Origin: Aliiroseovarius crassostreae
Lineage (GTDB): Bacteria > Pseudomonadota > Alphaproteobacteria > Rhodobacterales > Rhodobacteraceae
DNA: 64,000 bases
Assembly (NCBI RefSeq): GCF_001307765.1
Contig: NZ_LKBA01000006.1
Span: forward strand, 710,001-774,000
Direction of reading: 5' to 3'
In this document: positions 1-8,141 of the stretch, piece by piece
How positions within the stretch are numbered: the stretch's first letter is position 1
How the letters are laid out: each line of letters begins with the position of its first letter
Made by a program: the position numbers and the translations under genes
Notes under the pieces: generated by a model
What the model was told of the DNA's origin: nothing
Seen by the model: the letters and a program-made list of their open reading frames with translations, nothing else
The model's database searches: none

Positions 1-5
1 GTTGC

Positions 6-37
6 GGCAAAGCGCATGATCAACCACGCGCTTTGCC
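6..37. repeat. Perfect inverted repeat (possible 3' hairpin)
   Basis: A 10-bp perfect stem (GGCAAAGCGC / GCGCTTTGCC) with a 12-nt loop lies just beyond the ancestral stop of the substrate-binding protein pseudogene. No T-run follows on either strand, so it may be a factor-dependent terminator or a processing hairpin rather than a classical intrinsic terminator. Confidence 0.5.
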
Positions 38-46
38 TGCCTCAGT

Positions 47-932
47 TCAGTTGGCGAGCCACTGTGTGAAACGGGTCTGCAAATCTTCTTCGTGATCAAC
101 CCAGAACGCGGCGCTCAGCGACAGGGCCATCCAGGTTTGCAGGGCTTGTCGAAAGTTGCGGCGCGATTTCGGGGTCAATCAGAGCGTGCGCCTCGGTATT
201 GGTCACACCATAGGGGATCTGATCGGTGAATGCCTTCTGGTTGGGCGCGTCCACTGCGAAGGTTATGAACTTCTTGGCGGCATCCAGGTTGCCGCCCTTG
301 ACCACGGTCCAGAAATCCATGGCGTAAAGCTGGTTGGACCAGGCAATGCCAAACTCACGGCCCTCCTTGTTGGCATTGGCGATCCGTCCATTATAGGCCG
401 CCATCAGCGCCACGCCGCCCGCAAGCAAAGCGATTCCCCGCGTCATACGCGCCTGTTTGCGCAGCCCGCGCCCACCGGGCCGGGTTTCCAGATCCCACAT
501 GTCGGACCAGCTTGTGGGTGCCTTTTCCTGACGCGCCCCATCAGACCCCAGAACCATTGTCCCGACGAAAAAGCCAACACCGCAATCCGAGGATTTGGCC
601 TGATCCAAGAGCACCCCGTCCAATCCCAGATCGGCAGCCAAAATGGATTCCAACAGCCCTTCGGCGCAGGCAAGAACCATCTCGTTCTCATCCATCTGCA
701 TCACATCCCAGACGACGCTATCCATCTCGACCATGACCTTGATCTTTGAAATGCCGCCTCCATAGGTGTCTTCATTCACCTTGGCTCCGGTCGCCTGTTC
801 AAAAGGCGTGAAGTAAGCAGCACGCTGTGCGTCCTGAAGAGATCCACCAAAGCCAGTGACCGTCAGGTCTTGGGCATTGGCGCAGGTGGCCGCGATCACA
901 GCGCAAGCCGACGTAAGCAACAGTGATTTCAT
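47..932 (-). pseudogene. ABC transporter substrate-binding protein, PotD-like, decayed
   Basis: It resembles periplasmic binding proteins of spermidine/putrescine-type ABC transporters (COG0687). The start is an ATG preceded by a GGGGGG Shine-Dalgarno, and residues 1-20 form a Sec signal peptide (MKSLLLTSACAVIAATCANA). Two lesions are visible. First, the family region that normally lies between the RGLRK motif and the AYNGRI motif is much shortened (about 40 residues missing, judged from memory of the family). Second, a frameshift occurs near 130: the reading frame stops early at 96, whereas the neighbouring frame encodes a typical C-terminus (FWVDHEEDLQTRFTQWLAN) ending in TGA at 47-49. No permease or ATPase gene lies beside it. 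It is probably non-functional. Confidence 0.75.
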
Positions 933-1362
933 AATTACCCCCCTTTTTTGTAATTATAATATATCATACATTATATATTCCGGCAAGTTGCTTATGCCGC
1001 CTTTGCGCTCACACCCCAAGGTACTGTAGCTTGTCAAAACCCCCTTTGGCCCGAACTCACCAAAACTGATTTAATATCAATTAATTACAGTCAACCGGAA
1101 GGAATTTCGAAATCACTGATACCCAATCGGGGCATTTACAAACAAAGGAATCAACGGGCTTTTCCACCCCAATGCTGAGGGCCTTGGCCGCGGATTATAG
1201 AAGCCGTTGATGTACTGGAAGATGGCCAGCCCTGCTTCTCTGCGTGTCGGCCACGGCCTTCGTCATATCAGCTCAGCCTTGATGGTCTTGAAGAATATCT
1301 CAACAGCGGCGTTACCATAGCAGTTGCCCCCGCCGCTCATCCCATGCCCCCGCATTGTATGT
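933..1362. other. Intergenic region, AT-rich promoter zone and IS remnant
   Basis: About 940-985 is strongly AT-rich (TATAATATATCATACATTAT) and probably holds the promoter of the decayed binding-protein gene. No gene is seen in 985-1150. The stretch 1154-1340 is an IS3 transposase fragment, listed separately. Confidence 0.6.
1154..1340 (-). mobile_element. Remnant of an IS3-family orfB transposase (3' part)
   Basis: The minus strand starts with MSGGGNCYGNAAVEIFF and continues KTIKAEL before a stop. This matches the motif MSGTGNCYDNAAVETFF of the full IS3-type transposase at 39396-40253. The DNA aligns with the 3' end of that gene at clearly less than full identity, so it comes from a related element, not a recent copy. 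The downstream part is frameshifted and no terminal repeats were found. Confidence 0.8.
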
Positions 1363-1413
1363 TAAAGCGTTTCGCCTCATTATTGTGTCTCAATAATAAG
1401 GCGAAACACTTTA
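1363..1413. repeat. Dispersed palindromic repeat (CGTTTC/GAAACG family), copy 1
   Basis: A long hairpin with about 21-bp arms (TAAAGCGTTTCGCCTCATT opposite AATAAGGCGAAACACTTTA) and the loop TGTGTCTCAA. It overlaps the stop codon of the minus-strand Hint gene. Related palindromes with the same arm sequence occur at 24369, 27646, 36505 and 55533, and the loop TGTGTCTCAA is shared with the 27646 copy. Confidence 0.75.
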
Positions 1414-3492
1414 GGCCAGACGTACCTCCTGATGGCGCAGCCTTCGCGCATTGTCACGGGCGGCAAACCGGCGCAGCCGTGCGCGATTATCTTCGCCAAG
1501 TCGCGCGAGGGGATGCATCGGCATATCCGCGACCTCAGGATGTCCGGCCAGAATCTCTTGCGTCTTATCCGCACCGATTGCGATTTCGGTCTGGCCGCCA
1601 AAATAAAGCGTCTCGGACCAGTGACCGTCCGCGCGGACCATGTCGTGATTGGCGCAAAGGATGTGGTGATATGTAACCCCATTTTCCGGCGAAACACGCT
1701 CTACCCCGTCAAGCTCGATCAGCTTTACAGCCGGGACCATGACTTCATCACTGCCGAACATCCGTTGTGCCACTTTCGACCGCACAAGAACCCGATGCTG
1801 AGGGGAGACCATCAGCGTCTGTTCCGGGAGACCGTCGCCCAATGCGCCGGGATTGATCAGCACCGGCGCGGATTTGGGATTGGCCGCGATATTTGCAAAG
1901 CTGAGCTCCTGGGCGCCAACCCACAGAACCGGCTGCGGGCCATTGTCGCGCGTGATCACTTTCATGCCCGCGGTGATGTCTTCGACCGGGACCGGGCCTT
2001 CCACCGTGTCGATCAGGGTGCCGTTCACGAAGCATACCACTCTCGCATTTGTGGTAATTTCGTCGTCCTGACCGTTGGTGTCGATCATCGCCTCGATGTC
2101 GAGCCTGCCATCCTCGACCCCGTCAGCCAGATCGAGGGCCCGGATACTGTCCTTGTCGGTGATGATCGTACGGCCATCATCCAGCGTGAATATGTATTCC
2201 AGCGCATTACTGCCCGAAGGTGTGACAGTAAAGCCCTGGCCGGACCCGGTATAAAGCACCAGATCGTCGTCGGTGGATCCGGTATCGTTGACCAGCGCCT
2301 CAAGGTCGACGCGCCCGTCCTCGGTGCCATCGCCGATATCCCAGCCGCGCAAGCTGTCACGGGCGAGGATGGCGGTGGTGCCGTCGTCGAAGGTGACGAT
2401 ATATTCCAGCGCATTGTTGCCGGAAGGCGTCAGGGTAAAGCCCTGGCCCGACCCGGTATAAAGCACCAGATCGTCGTCGGTGGATCCGGTATCGTTGACC
2501 AGCGCCTCAAGGTCGACGCGCCCGTCCTCGGTGCCATCGCCGATATCCCAGCCGCGCAAGCTGTCACGGGCGACGATGGCGGTGGTGCCGTCGTCGAAGG
2601 TGACGATATATTCCAGCGCATTGTTGCCGGAAGGCGTCAGGGTAAAGCCCTGGCCCGACCCGGTATAGAGCACCACATCATCGTCGGTGGATCCGGTATC
2701 GTTAACCAGCGCCTCAAGGTCGACGCGCCCGTCCTCGGTGCCATCGCCGATATCCCAGCCGCGCAGCGTGTCCTTGGCGACGATGGCGGTGGTGCCGTCG
2801 TCGAAGGTGATGATATATTCCAGCGCATTGTTGCCCGACGGCGTGACGGTGTAGCCCTGGCCCGAGCCGGTATAAAGCACCACATCTTCGTCGGTGGAGA
2901 TGCTGTCGTTGATCAGCGCCTCAAGGTCGACGACCCCGTCTTCGGTGCCGTCGGAGATATCCCAGCCGCGCAGCGTGTCCTTGGCGACGATGGCAGTGGT
3001 GCCATCGTCCAGCGTGATGATGTATTCCAGCTCGTCGTTGCCCGATGGCGTGATGGTAAAGCCTTGGCCCGAGCCGGTGGTCAGAATCACATCGCCATCG
3101 GTGGAAATGCTGTCGCCCAGCAGGACCTCAAGGTCGATCTTGCCGTCATTCAAGCCATCGGCGTAATCAAAGCCCGCCACGCTGTCGCCCGGCGCATCGG
3201 TCCTGTCGATGATCGCGGTGGTGCCGTCTTCAAGGGTGATGATGTATTCAAGACCACTGTTGCCGGTGGGCGTGATGGTGAAACTCTGCCCCGAGCCGGT
3301 GTAGAACTCGACAAAATCCCCGTTGGAGGTGGAAATGTTATCCAGCGAATTGACGTCGAAGTTGCCGTCGTTGCTGCCGTCCGTCAGGTCCATGCCCCAA
3401 AGGTCGGTGCGATCGGCGATGAAGGTCCGACCACTGTCGGTCGTGACGATGAATTCGTTGGTGTGGTTGCCGGTTGGGCGAATGGTAGCCAT
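1411..3492 (-). CDS. Hint-domain protein with seven 69-residue EF-hand-like repeats
   Basis: A 693-residue, very acidic protein without a Sec signal peptide. Residues 1 to about 484 are seven tandem repeats of about 69 residues. Each contains DGTEDGRVDLEA-like stretches whose spacing (D1, D5, G6, hydrophobic 8, D9) resembles an EF-hand or dockerin calcium loop. From Cys about 486 (CFVNGTLIDTVEGPVP) a C-terminal Hint domain of the bacterial Hint_2 type follows, with the conserved block SPQHRVLV. Hint domains catalyse self-cleavage at the first Cys. The role here (processing or anchoring of a secreted protein) is inferred. Type I secretion is likely by analogy with RTX relatives, but no exporter gene is nearby. 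The start ATG has an AAGGAG Shine-Dalgarno. Confidence 0.85.
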   Translation of the reverse strand: MATIRPTGNHTNEFIVTTDSGRTFIADRTDLWGMDLTDGSNDGNFDVNSLDNISTSNGDFVEFYTGSGQSFTITPTGNSGLEYIITLEDGTTAIIDRTDAPGDSVAGFDYADGLNDGKIDLEVLLGDSISTDGDVILTTGSGQGFTITPSGNDELEYIITLDDGTTAIVAKDTLRGWDISDGTEDGVVDLEALINDSISTDEDVVLYTGSGQGYTVTPSGNNALEYIITFDDGTTAIVAKDTLRGWDIGDGTEDGRVDLEALVNDTGSTDDDVVLYTGSGQGFTLTPSGNNALEYIVTFDDGTTAIVARDSLRGWDIGDGTEDGRVDLEALVNDTGSTDDDLVLYTGSGQGFTLTPSGNNALEYIVTFDDGTTAILARDSLRGWDIGDGTEDGRVDLEALVNDTGSTDDDLVLYTGSGQGFTVTPSGSNALEYIFTLDDGRTIITDKDSIRALDLADGVEDGRLDIEAMIDTNGQDDEITTNARVVCFVNGTLIDTVEGPVPVEDITAGMKVITRDNGPQPVLWVGAQELSFANIAANPKSAPVLINPGALGDGLPEQTLMVSPQHRVLVRSKVAQRMFGSDEVMVPAVKLIELDGVERVSPENGVTYHHILCANHDMVRADGHWSETLYFGGQTEIAIGADKTQEILAGHPEVADMPMHPLARLGEDNRARLRRFAARDNARRLRHQEVRLA
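1546..2035. repeat. Duplicated Hint cassette, copy 1
   Basis: About 490 bp encoding most of the Hint domain is nearly identical in DNA to 3789-4277 (constant offset 2243, only a few mismatches seen by eye). The flanking N-terminal coding regions are unrelated. This points to recent duplication or gene conversion. Confidence 0.85.
2250..2870. repeat. 207-bp tandem repeats inside the Hint gene
   Basis: Three consecutive 207-bp units (69 codons) starting near 2250, 2457 and 2664 are almost identical in DNA, including silent positions. The outer repeats of the same protein have diverged. This indicates recent expansion or homogenisation of the central repeats and potential for copy-number variation. 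Confidence 0.85.
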
Positions 3493-3650
3493 AGATCAAC
3501 TCCTTATGCTAGCCAGAGAGCCGAATTATCGAGCCGCTCTGGTCCCAGTAGGTATCTTCTCGTAGGCGTCATTGCCGGATGGGCACCTGAAGCCGCTGCT
3601 CCGTTACGGGCCATTCTGCCAGAAAACGGCCCGATCTTAGCGTGGCCGGG

Positions 3651-4706
3651 TTAACCGGCCGTGAATTGACGCGTGGTGCACGATCCTCGTCCATTCACGC
3701 GGCTGGCAAAATTCTCCAGACGACCCCTGTTCTCTTCTCCCAATTGGGCAAGGGGATGCATCGGCATGTCGGCAACGCCAGGAAATCCGGCCAGAATCTC
3801 TTGCGTCTTATCCGCACCGATTGCGATTTCGGTCTGGCCGCCAAAATAAAGCGTCTCGGACCAGTGACCGTCCGCGCGGACCATGTCGTGATTGGCGCAG
3901 AGGATGTGGTGATATGTAACCCCATCTTGCGGCGAAACACGCTCTACCCCGTCAAGCTCGATCAGCTTTACAGCCGGGACCATGACTTCATCACTGCCGA
4001 ACATCCGTTGTGCCACTTTCGACCGCACAAGAACCCGATGCTGAGGGGAGACCATCAGCGTCTGTTCCGGGAGACCGTCGCCCAATGCGCCGGGATTGAT
4101 CAGCACCGGCGCGGATTTGGGATTGGCCGCGATATTTGCAAAGCTGAGCTCCTGGGCGCCAACCCACAGAACCGGCTGCGGGCCATTGTCGCGCGTGATC
4201 ACTTTCATGCCCGCGGTGATGTCTTCGACCGGGACCGGGCCTTCCACCGTGTCGATCAGGGTGCCGTTCACGAAGCAGATGTAGAGATCGGTGGACTGCA
4301 CCTGAGGGAAGCCATCCGTGCCGGTCAGTGTGTAGGTTTCGCCGGGGATCGGCTGAAAGTCAAAGACAAACCCCTCAATTTCACTGACGGCGTCGGTGCC
4401 AATGGTCAGCGCGTACATCTTCCCGACGACAACACCGTTACTGTCGGTGATGTAATAGGCATATTCCGGGTTGATCGGCTGATCGACGTTCTGACCGTCG
4501 ATCGTGCCGGTAAGCCTGTCATCCAGCCCCCCGGAGTTGTCGCCCAGCTCGGCTCGGTCGCCGTAACGGTCGGTATATGTGACGATGTCACCATTGCCGC
4601 CAGTGAACGTAAATGACTCATTGATAAAGTCTCCAGAGGCCCCTGTCTGCGGCAAGTCACCAAAGATATCAGTCCATGAAAAGACAAGTATGTCATATGT
4701 TGCCAT
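3651..4706 (-). CDS. Hint-domain protein, short N-terminal domain
   Basis: A 351-residue protein. Residues 1 to about 143 form a unique acidic domain with YTDRYGDRAELGDNSGGLDD and repeated beta-strand-like segments, and no signal peptide. Residues from Cys about 144 (CFVNGTLIDTVEG) are a Hint_2 domain nearly identical to that of the neighbouring 693-residue protein. The extreme C-terminal 25 residues differ between the two. The start ATG follows GAGGAG at good spacing. It is transcribed in the same direction as its neighbour, with 158 bp between them. Function is inferred only: a secreted protein whose C-terminal Hint domain self-processes. Confidence 0.8.
   Translation of the reverse strand: MATYDILVFSWTDIFGDLPQTGASGDFINESFTFTGGNGDIVTYTDRYGDRAELGDNSGGLDDRLTGTIDGQNVDQPINPEYAYYITDSNGVVVGKMYALTIGTDAVSEIEGFVFDFQPIPGETYTLTGTDGFPQVQSTDLYICFVNGTLIDTVEGPVPVEDITAGMKVITRDNGPQPVLWVGAQELSFANIAANPKSAPVLINPGALGDGLPEQTLMVSPQHRVLVRSKVAQRMFGSDEVMVPAVKLIELDGVERVSPQDGVTYHHILCANHDMVRADGHWSETLYFGGQTEIAIGADKTQEILAGFPGVADMPMHPLAQLGEENRGRLENFASRVNGRGSCTTRQFTAG
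3789..4277. repeat. Duplicated Hint cassette, copy 2
   Basis: Partner of the block at 1546-2035. Identity stops abruptly one codon after the catalytic Cys codon on one side, and a few codons before the C-terminus on the other, so the shared unit is almost exactly the Hint domain. Confidence 0.85.
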
Positions 4707-5187
4707 TTTGGGCTATCTCCTCAAACCATTACAAGCTGACGCTACCATCACGCCCCACCCACACCAGAACTCATTTCGTGCGGTTGCCTTTTTCCCCCGA
4801 GTGTACGCATGACACACATCACCGGCTATCGCCCGCAAGACACTCTTGATCCGGAGGCGAAGCCCCTTCACCAACAGAAAGGAGACGGGCTGAAAGATCG
4901 TCTCCTCCATCGGGCACGAAAGGTCCGACGTGACAGGAGTGCGCCGCCTCAGCTTCTGATCACGGTCAGATAGGAATCGTCCCAGTGTCTTGCTTGCCGT
5001 TGCCATGACCTACATCCAAAATCTTTCTTTTTTGTGACGACATTACGCACCTTTGAACATAATTGAAGATATCTTTGGGTCGGCGACGCAGGAGGCGGAC
5101 CAGATCTCATAGCTGCGCTCTTATTGATCCGGCGGGCTACGCCTCACCGCGAGATACGTCCTGGCGACACGCCATTGGCAATGCGGA
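4707..5187. other. Intergenic region with no convincing gene
   Basis: It holds the upstream region of the short Hint gene. A possible 97-codon minus-strand frame (4713-5006) has no recognisable motif, no clear Shine-Dalgarno and no protein-like composition, so it is not called. Confidence 0.5.
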
Positions 5188-7437
5188 TCACAGGAGGAAA
5201 TCCGCCTCCGTTTCGTCCTCCTCTTCCTTCTCGACGGGTTCATGTTCGTTCTCCATCGGGATAAAGAACATGTTCATCAGATCGGCACCATCCATGCCTT
5301 TGCCAGGGTGATCGACACCGCGATTGGGGCCGGGATCGGGACCGAGACCACAGCCGCCATCATCGTTTTCGACAACACCGGCATCATTGTCGGGCGTATC
5401 TTCATTTGCCACCACAACGATCCCTTCGATCCGGCCGATACCATCATCCAGATCCTCGACATCGCTGTCGATCCGGTCGTCGTCCCCCTGATTGGCAGCG
5501 ACAAATGTGGTATTGTCATCAGGATTGGAAAACTGCACACTATAGGTCCCGGCTTCTAGATCCTCGAAGCGATAGTTGCCGTCCTCATCTGTGATCTCGA
5601 AGCGGTTCAGGGAAACACCATCTGCATCGAATAGTTCGACCCTGATCCCTGGGACGCCGTTGTCATCGCCATCGTTGTCGAGGTCATCGCCGTTCTTATC
5701 CAAGAAGTACTTGCCCGAAAGCGAGCCAAGTTCTTCTTCCTCAACCTCGCAGATGCCGATATCGACGTCCTCTGTCTGATCGTGGCGCACCTCGATCGTC
5801 CCGGACACGCCGTCGCTGTTCACGTCGCTGTCGATCTCGTCGTTGTCGCCCGCATCCTGCAATGTGAATTCAGTGCCATCCGGCGCAATGCCGACGATCT
5901 GATAGTCGCCCACGGGAACGTTGTCGAAGCGGTAGTTGCCGTCCGCGTCGGTTTGTGTCGTCAACGGTTCGCCGTCCTTGTCCAGAACGGGTGTGCCGTC
6001 GAGGTTCTGAAGCGCAACAGTGACGCCTTCCTTGGTGTCATCCTCGTCCCCGGTCAGGATGACCTCGCGGAGCTCGACATTATCCAGACCCGCGCCGTAA
6101 ACCCGGTTGCCACCGGTATCGCCTTCAAAGCTGATCTCGTGGCGGCCTTCGGTCAGTTCCAGCTCGATCGTAACGGTCTTGTCGTCATCCACGCGCACCG
6201 TCTCGATCAACTTGCCGTCGACGCGCACTTCGATTTCGTCGTTTCTGCTGCGGAACTGGAGGGCATCAAAAGTCAGCTGGTAGGTGCCCTCGTTTTCGAT
6301 CTGCACATCCTGCGAGACTTCGTTGTTATGCGCCAGCCTGACAACGGCGTCGCCGCGCTCGTTGCCCAGACCGTAATCCCGATTGTCCGTCCGGACCTTG
6401 CCGGATTTATCCCAGTCGTTGATCCGGCTAAAGGAATAGCTGCCCCGAATACTGTTATCCTCGAAATCGCCGTTCTGGATCAGGTTTTCGCCCAGAGTCT
6501 CATAGGTGTCGCTGATCTGGAGACCATCGCATTCATCGTCGATGAAGACGGTACCCTCGATGCTGCCGCTCTCGATCTTGAGGCCAGCATCCCAATCGCG
6601 GACGTGCTCGCCTTCTTCCACGAACACGCGGGTGCCCGCGCCGTCGCCCCTCACGTCCGCGCTGATGCTGTCGGGCGTGCCAGACGGGCTTTTACCGACA
6701 AAGACGTGTCCGTCCTCGCCCTCAAAGGTGACATTGTAGGCACCCGCTTTGACGCCGTCGAATTGATAATTGCCGTTTTCATCGGTCGTTGTGCGCGCGA
6801 TGAGCTCTTTGGTGTAGGCATGGCGCAGCTCCACCACATTGCCCGCGACACCCTGTTCAAGCTCTCCGGTGTCCTCGTTACGCTGGGTGGTGTCGCCATC
6901 CTCGTCAAAGAACAGCCGACCCGAGATGCTGCCAGTGTCCGGCTGCGGATCGGGATCCGTGACAGGATCAGGCGTGTCCGGCACCGTCAGATTGTGGTAG
7001 CTCGACATATCGCCGAACCACTTGTTGACATTGTAGGTCCGGACCACGGTCAGGTTCGTGCCCTCGTCCGGCACACCGTAGGACTTGTCAAACGAATAGA
7101 ACACCTCGTTCGAGTTGTTCTGCTCAATCCGGACCATGCGGTATTCCTGGCCGGAACTGTCACGCACGACCGTGTAATGCTCGCCATAGATCTTGCCGCC
7201 ATTGCCGACGCTTTGGCCACTCTCGTTGCGGATGGTTGCGCCGCTGACGTAAAGATCGTCGGCATGTTCGTTCCAGCGCAAATCGCCGCCAAGGTTTGCT
7301 TCATCGTCCCGGACCGAGATCGAAACCGCCCCACCGGAGGGCACTGTGAATTGGGAACCAATACCGTCTGAGCCGCCCCCGAAGAGGGACTGGGACCGAA
7401 ACGCGGTAAACTGGTAATCTTGATAGTCTCTCGGCAT
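5188..7437 (-). CDS. SdrD-B-like repeat protein with a galactose-binding-like domain
   Basis: A 749-residue acidic protein without a signal peptide. Residues 1-160 form a unique N-terminal domain. From about 167 there are SdrD-B-like (Cna-B-type) beta-sandwich units recognisable by G-x-F-x-D-x-x-x-D starts and the repeated DENGNYQFDGV / DADGNYRFDNV / DEDGNYRFEDL motif. The unit starting near 290 (EGTVFIDDECDG) is interrupted by a lectin-like or carbohydrate-binding domain (about 317-455, NLIQNGDFED) before it resumes near 460. The last unit starts near 570 (GKYFLDKNGDD). The C-terminus is rich in Glu and ends DETEADFLL; acidic residues followed by hydrophobics resemble some type I secretion signals. 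Likely a calcium-stabilised surface or matrix protein (inference). The Shine-Dalgarno is AAGGATT. Confidence 0.75.
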   Translation of the reverse strand: MPRDYQDYQFTAFRSQSLFGGGSDGIGSQFTVPSGGAVSISVRDDEANLGGDLRWNEHADDLYVSGATIRNESGQSVGNGGKIYGEHYTVVRDSSGQEYRMVRIEQNNSNEVFYSFDKSYGVPDEGTNLTVVRTYNVNKWFGDMSSYHNLTVPDTPDPVTDPDPQPDTGSISGRLFFDEDGDTTQRNEDTGELEQGVAGNVVELRHAYTKELIARTTTDENGNYQFDGVKAGAYNVTFEGEDGHVFVGKSPSGTPDSISADVRGDGAGTRVFVEEGEHVRDWDAGLKIESGSIEGTVFIDDECDGLQISDTYETLGENLIQNGDFEDNSIRGSYSFSRINDWDKSGKVRTDNRDYGLGNERGDAVVRLAHNNEVSQDVQIENEGTYQLTFDALQFRSRNDEIEVRVDGKLIETVRVDDDKTVTIELELTEGRHEISFEGDTGGNRVYGAGLDNVELREVILTGDEDDTKEGVTVALQNLDGTPVLDKDGEPLTTQTDADGNYRFDNVPVGDYQIVGIAPDGTEFTLQDAGDNDEIDSDVNSDGVSGTIEVRHDQTEDVDIGICEVEEEELGSLSGKYFLDKNGDDLDNDGDDNGVPGIRVELFDADGVSLNRFEITDEDGNYRFEDLEAGTYSVQFSNPDDNTTFVAANQGDDDRIDSDVEDLDDGIGRIEGIVVVANEDTPDNDAGVVENDDGGCGLGPDPGPNRGVDHPGKGMDGADLMNMFFIPMENEHEPVEKEEEDETEADFLL

Positions 7438-8141
7438 GGTGAATCCTTACTTTACAGGTCTCTCTTCTGAGCAATGCCCCCTCCGAAGCGGGCGACACTA
7501 TCTATCGCTCTGCCGATCACTGCGAGTAAATCATTTTCTTTAAATTTAATTAATATGCCTTGAAATCTGGGAGTTTGGAGAAACAGTGTTCGCAAGTGAC
7601 GGGAAATGTTGCGCGCATGGGGATTGTTCCGTGTGTGGGGACTGTTGCGTGTATAGGGACTGTTGCTGATCTGATTCGCAGAAATAAACATGCTACGACC
7701 GTAAAACTCTTCTGGGTCGGCAACGTAAAAGATCGGAACTCTGTTTCTTCGTATTATGCGATTTGATGCGGAGTTTCGCGACGGTGGCGCATGGCGCGGC
7801 GTTCAGGGCCTTTGGTCATGAAAGCAAGATAGGCGGCAGTTGCCTGGGCCTCTGGCAATGGCGCAGCGGGCCCTATTTTTGCAATATGTCGTCCCAAACC
7901 TGCACGACAAAAGGGACAGTGATTCAGCCCCCTTTCAGAGCGCAGAGAGGCTAGCACCACCAGCACTTTCAGAGAGATGTCGTTCGTCAAAAATGCAAGG
8001 TTACCTGGTTCTGGCAGCGGCGCTGAAATGTATCTCTGCGCCAGCACGTCTCGTGCGCTGAAACGCCGCGAGGCAGCTCTTGGGCCAGAATGCCCGGTCC
8101 GGCCCTTGGTTGCGGGATGGTTTGGTTTTATCGCTTACCTG
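7438..8141. other. 704-bp intergenic region, small 18-bp repeats
   Basis: No gene recognised. Near 7618-7672 there are three imperfect 18-bp units of the form GGGACTGTTGCGTGTATA. A minus-strand frame of about 79 codons spanning it (7452-7691) merely reflects this repeat as a six-residue pattern and is not called. The rest shows no palindrome or RNA-like structure that could be identified by eye. Confidence 0.5.

Noticed and set aside
1363-1413. Simple intrinsic terminator of the first Hint gene
   Set aside because: The hairpin is strong but has no proper T-run and belongs to a dispersed family, so it is listed as a repeat, though it may still end transcripts.
1432-3654. Long plus-strand open frame of about 740 codons
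   Set aside because: It is antisense to the repeat-Hint gene; its length comes from the 207-bp repeats and high GC. The minus-strand frame has the Hint and calcium-loop motifs.
4713-5006. 97-codon minus-strand frame upstream of the short Hint gene
   Set aside because: No Shine-Dalgarno at good distance, no motif and Arg/Thr-rich composition unlike the neighbours.
7452-7691. 79-codon minus-strand frame with NSPYTR/NSPHTR/NNPHAR repeats
   Set aside because: The peptide repeat just reflects the 18-bp DNA repeat; no start signal or family.
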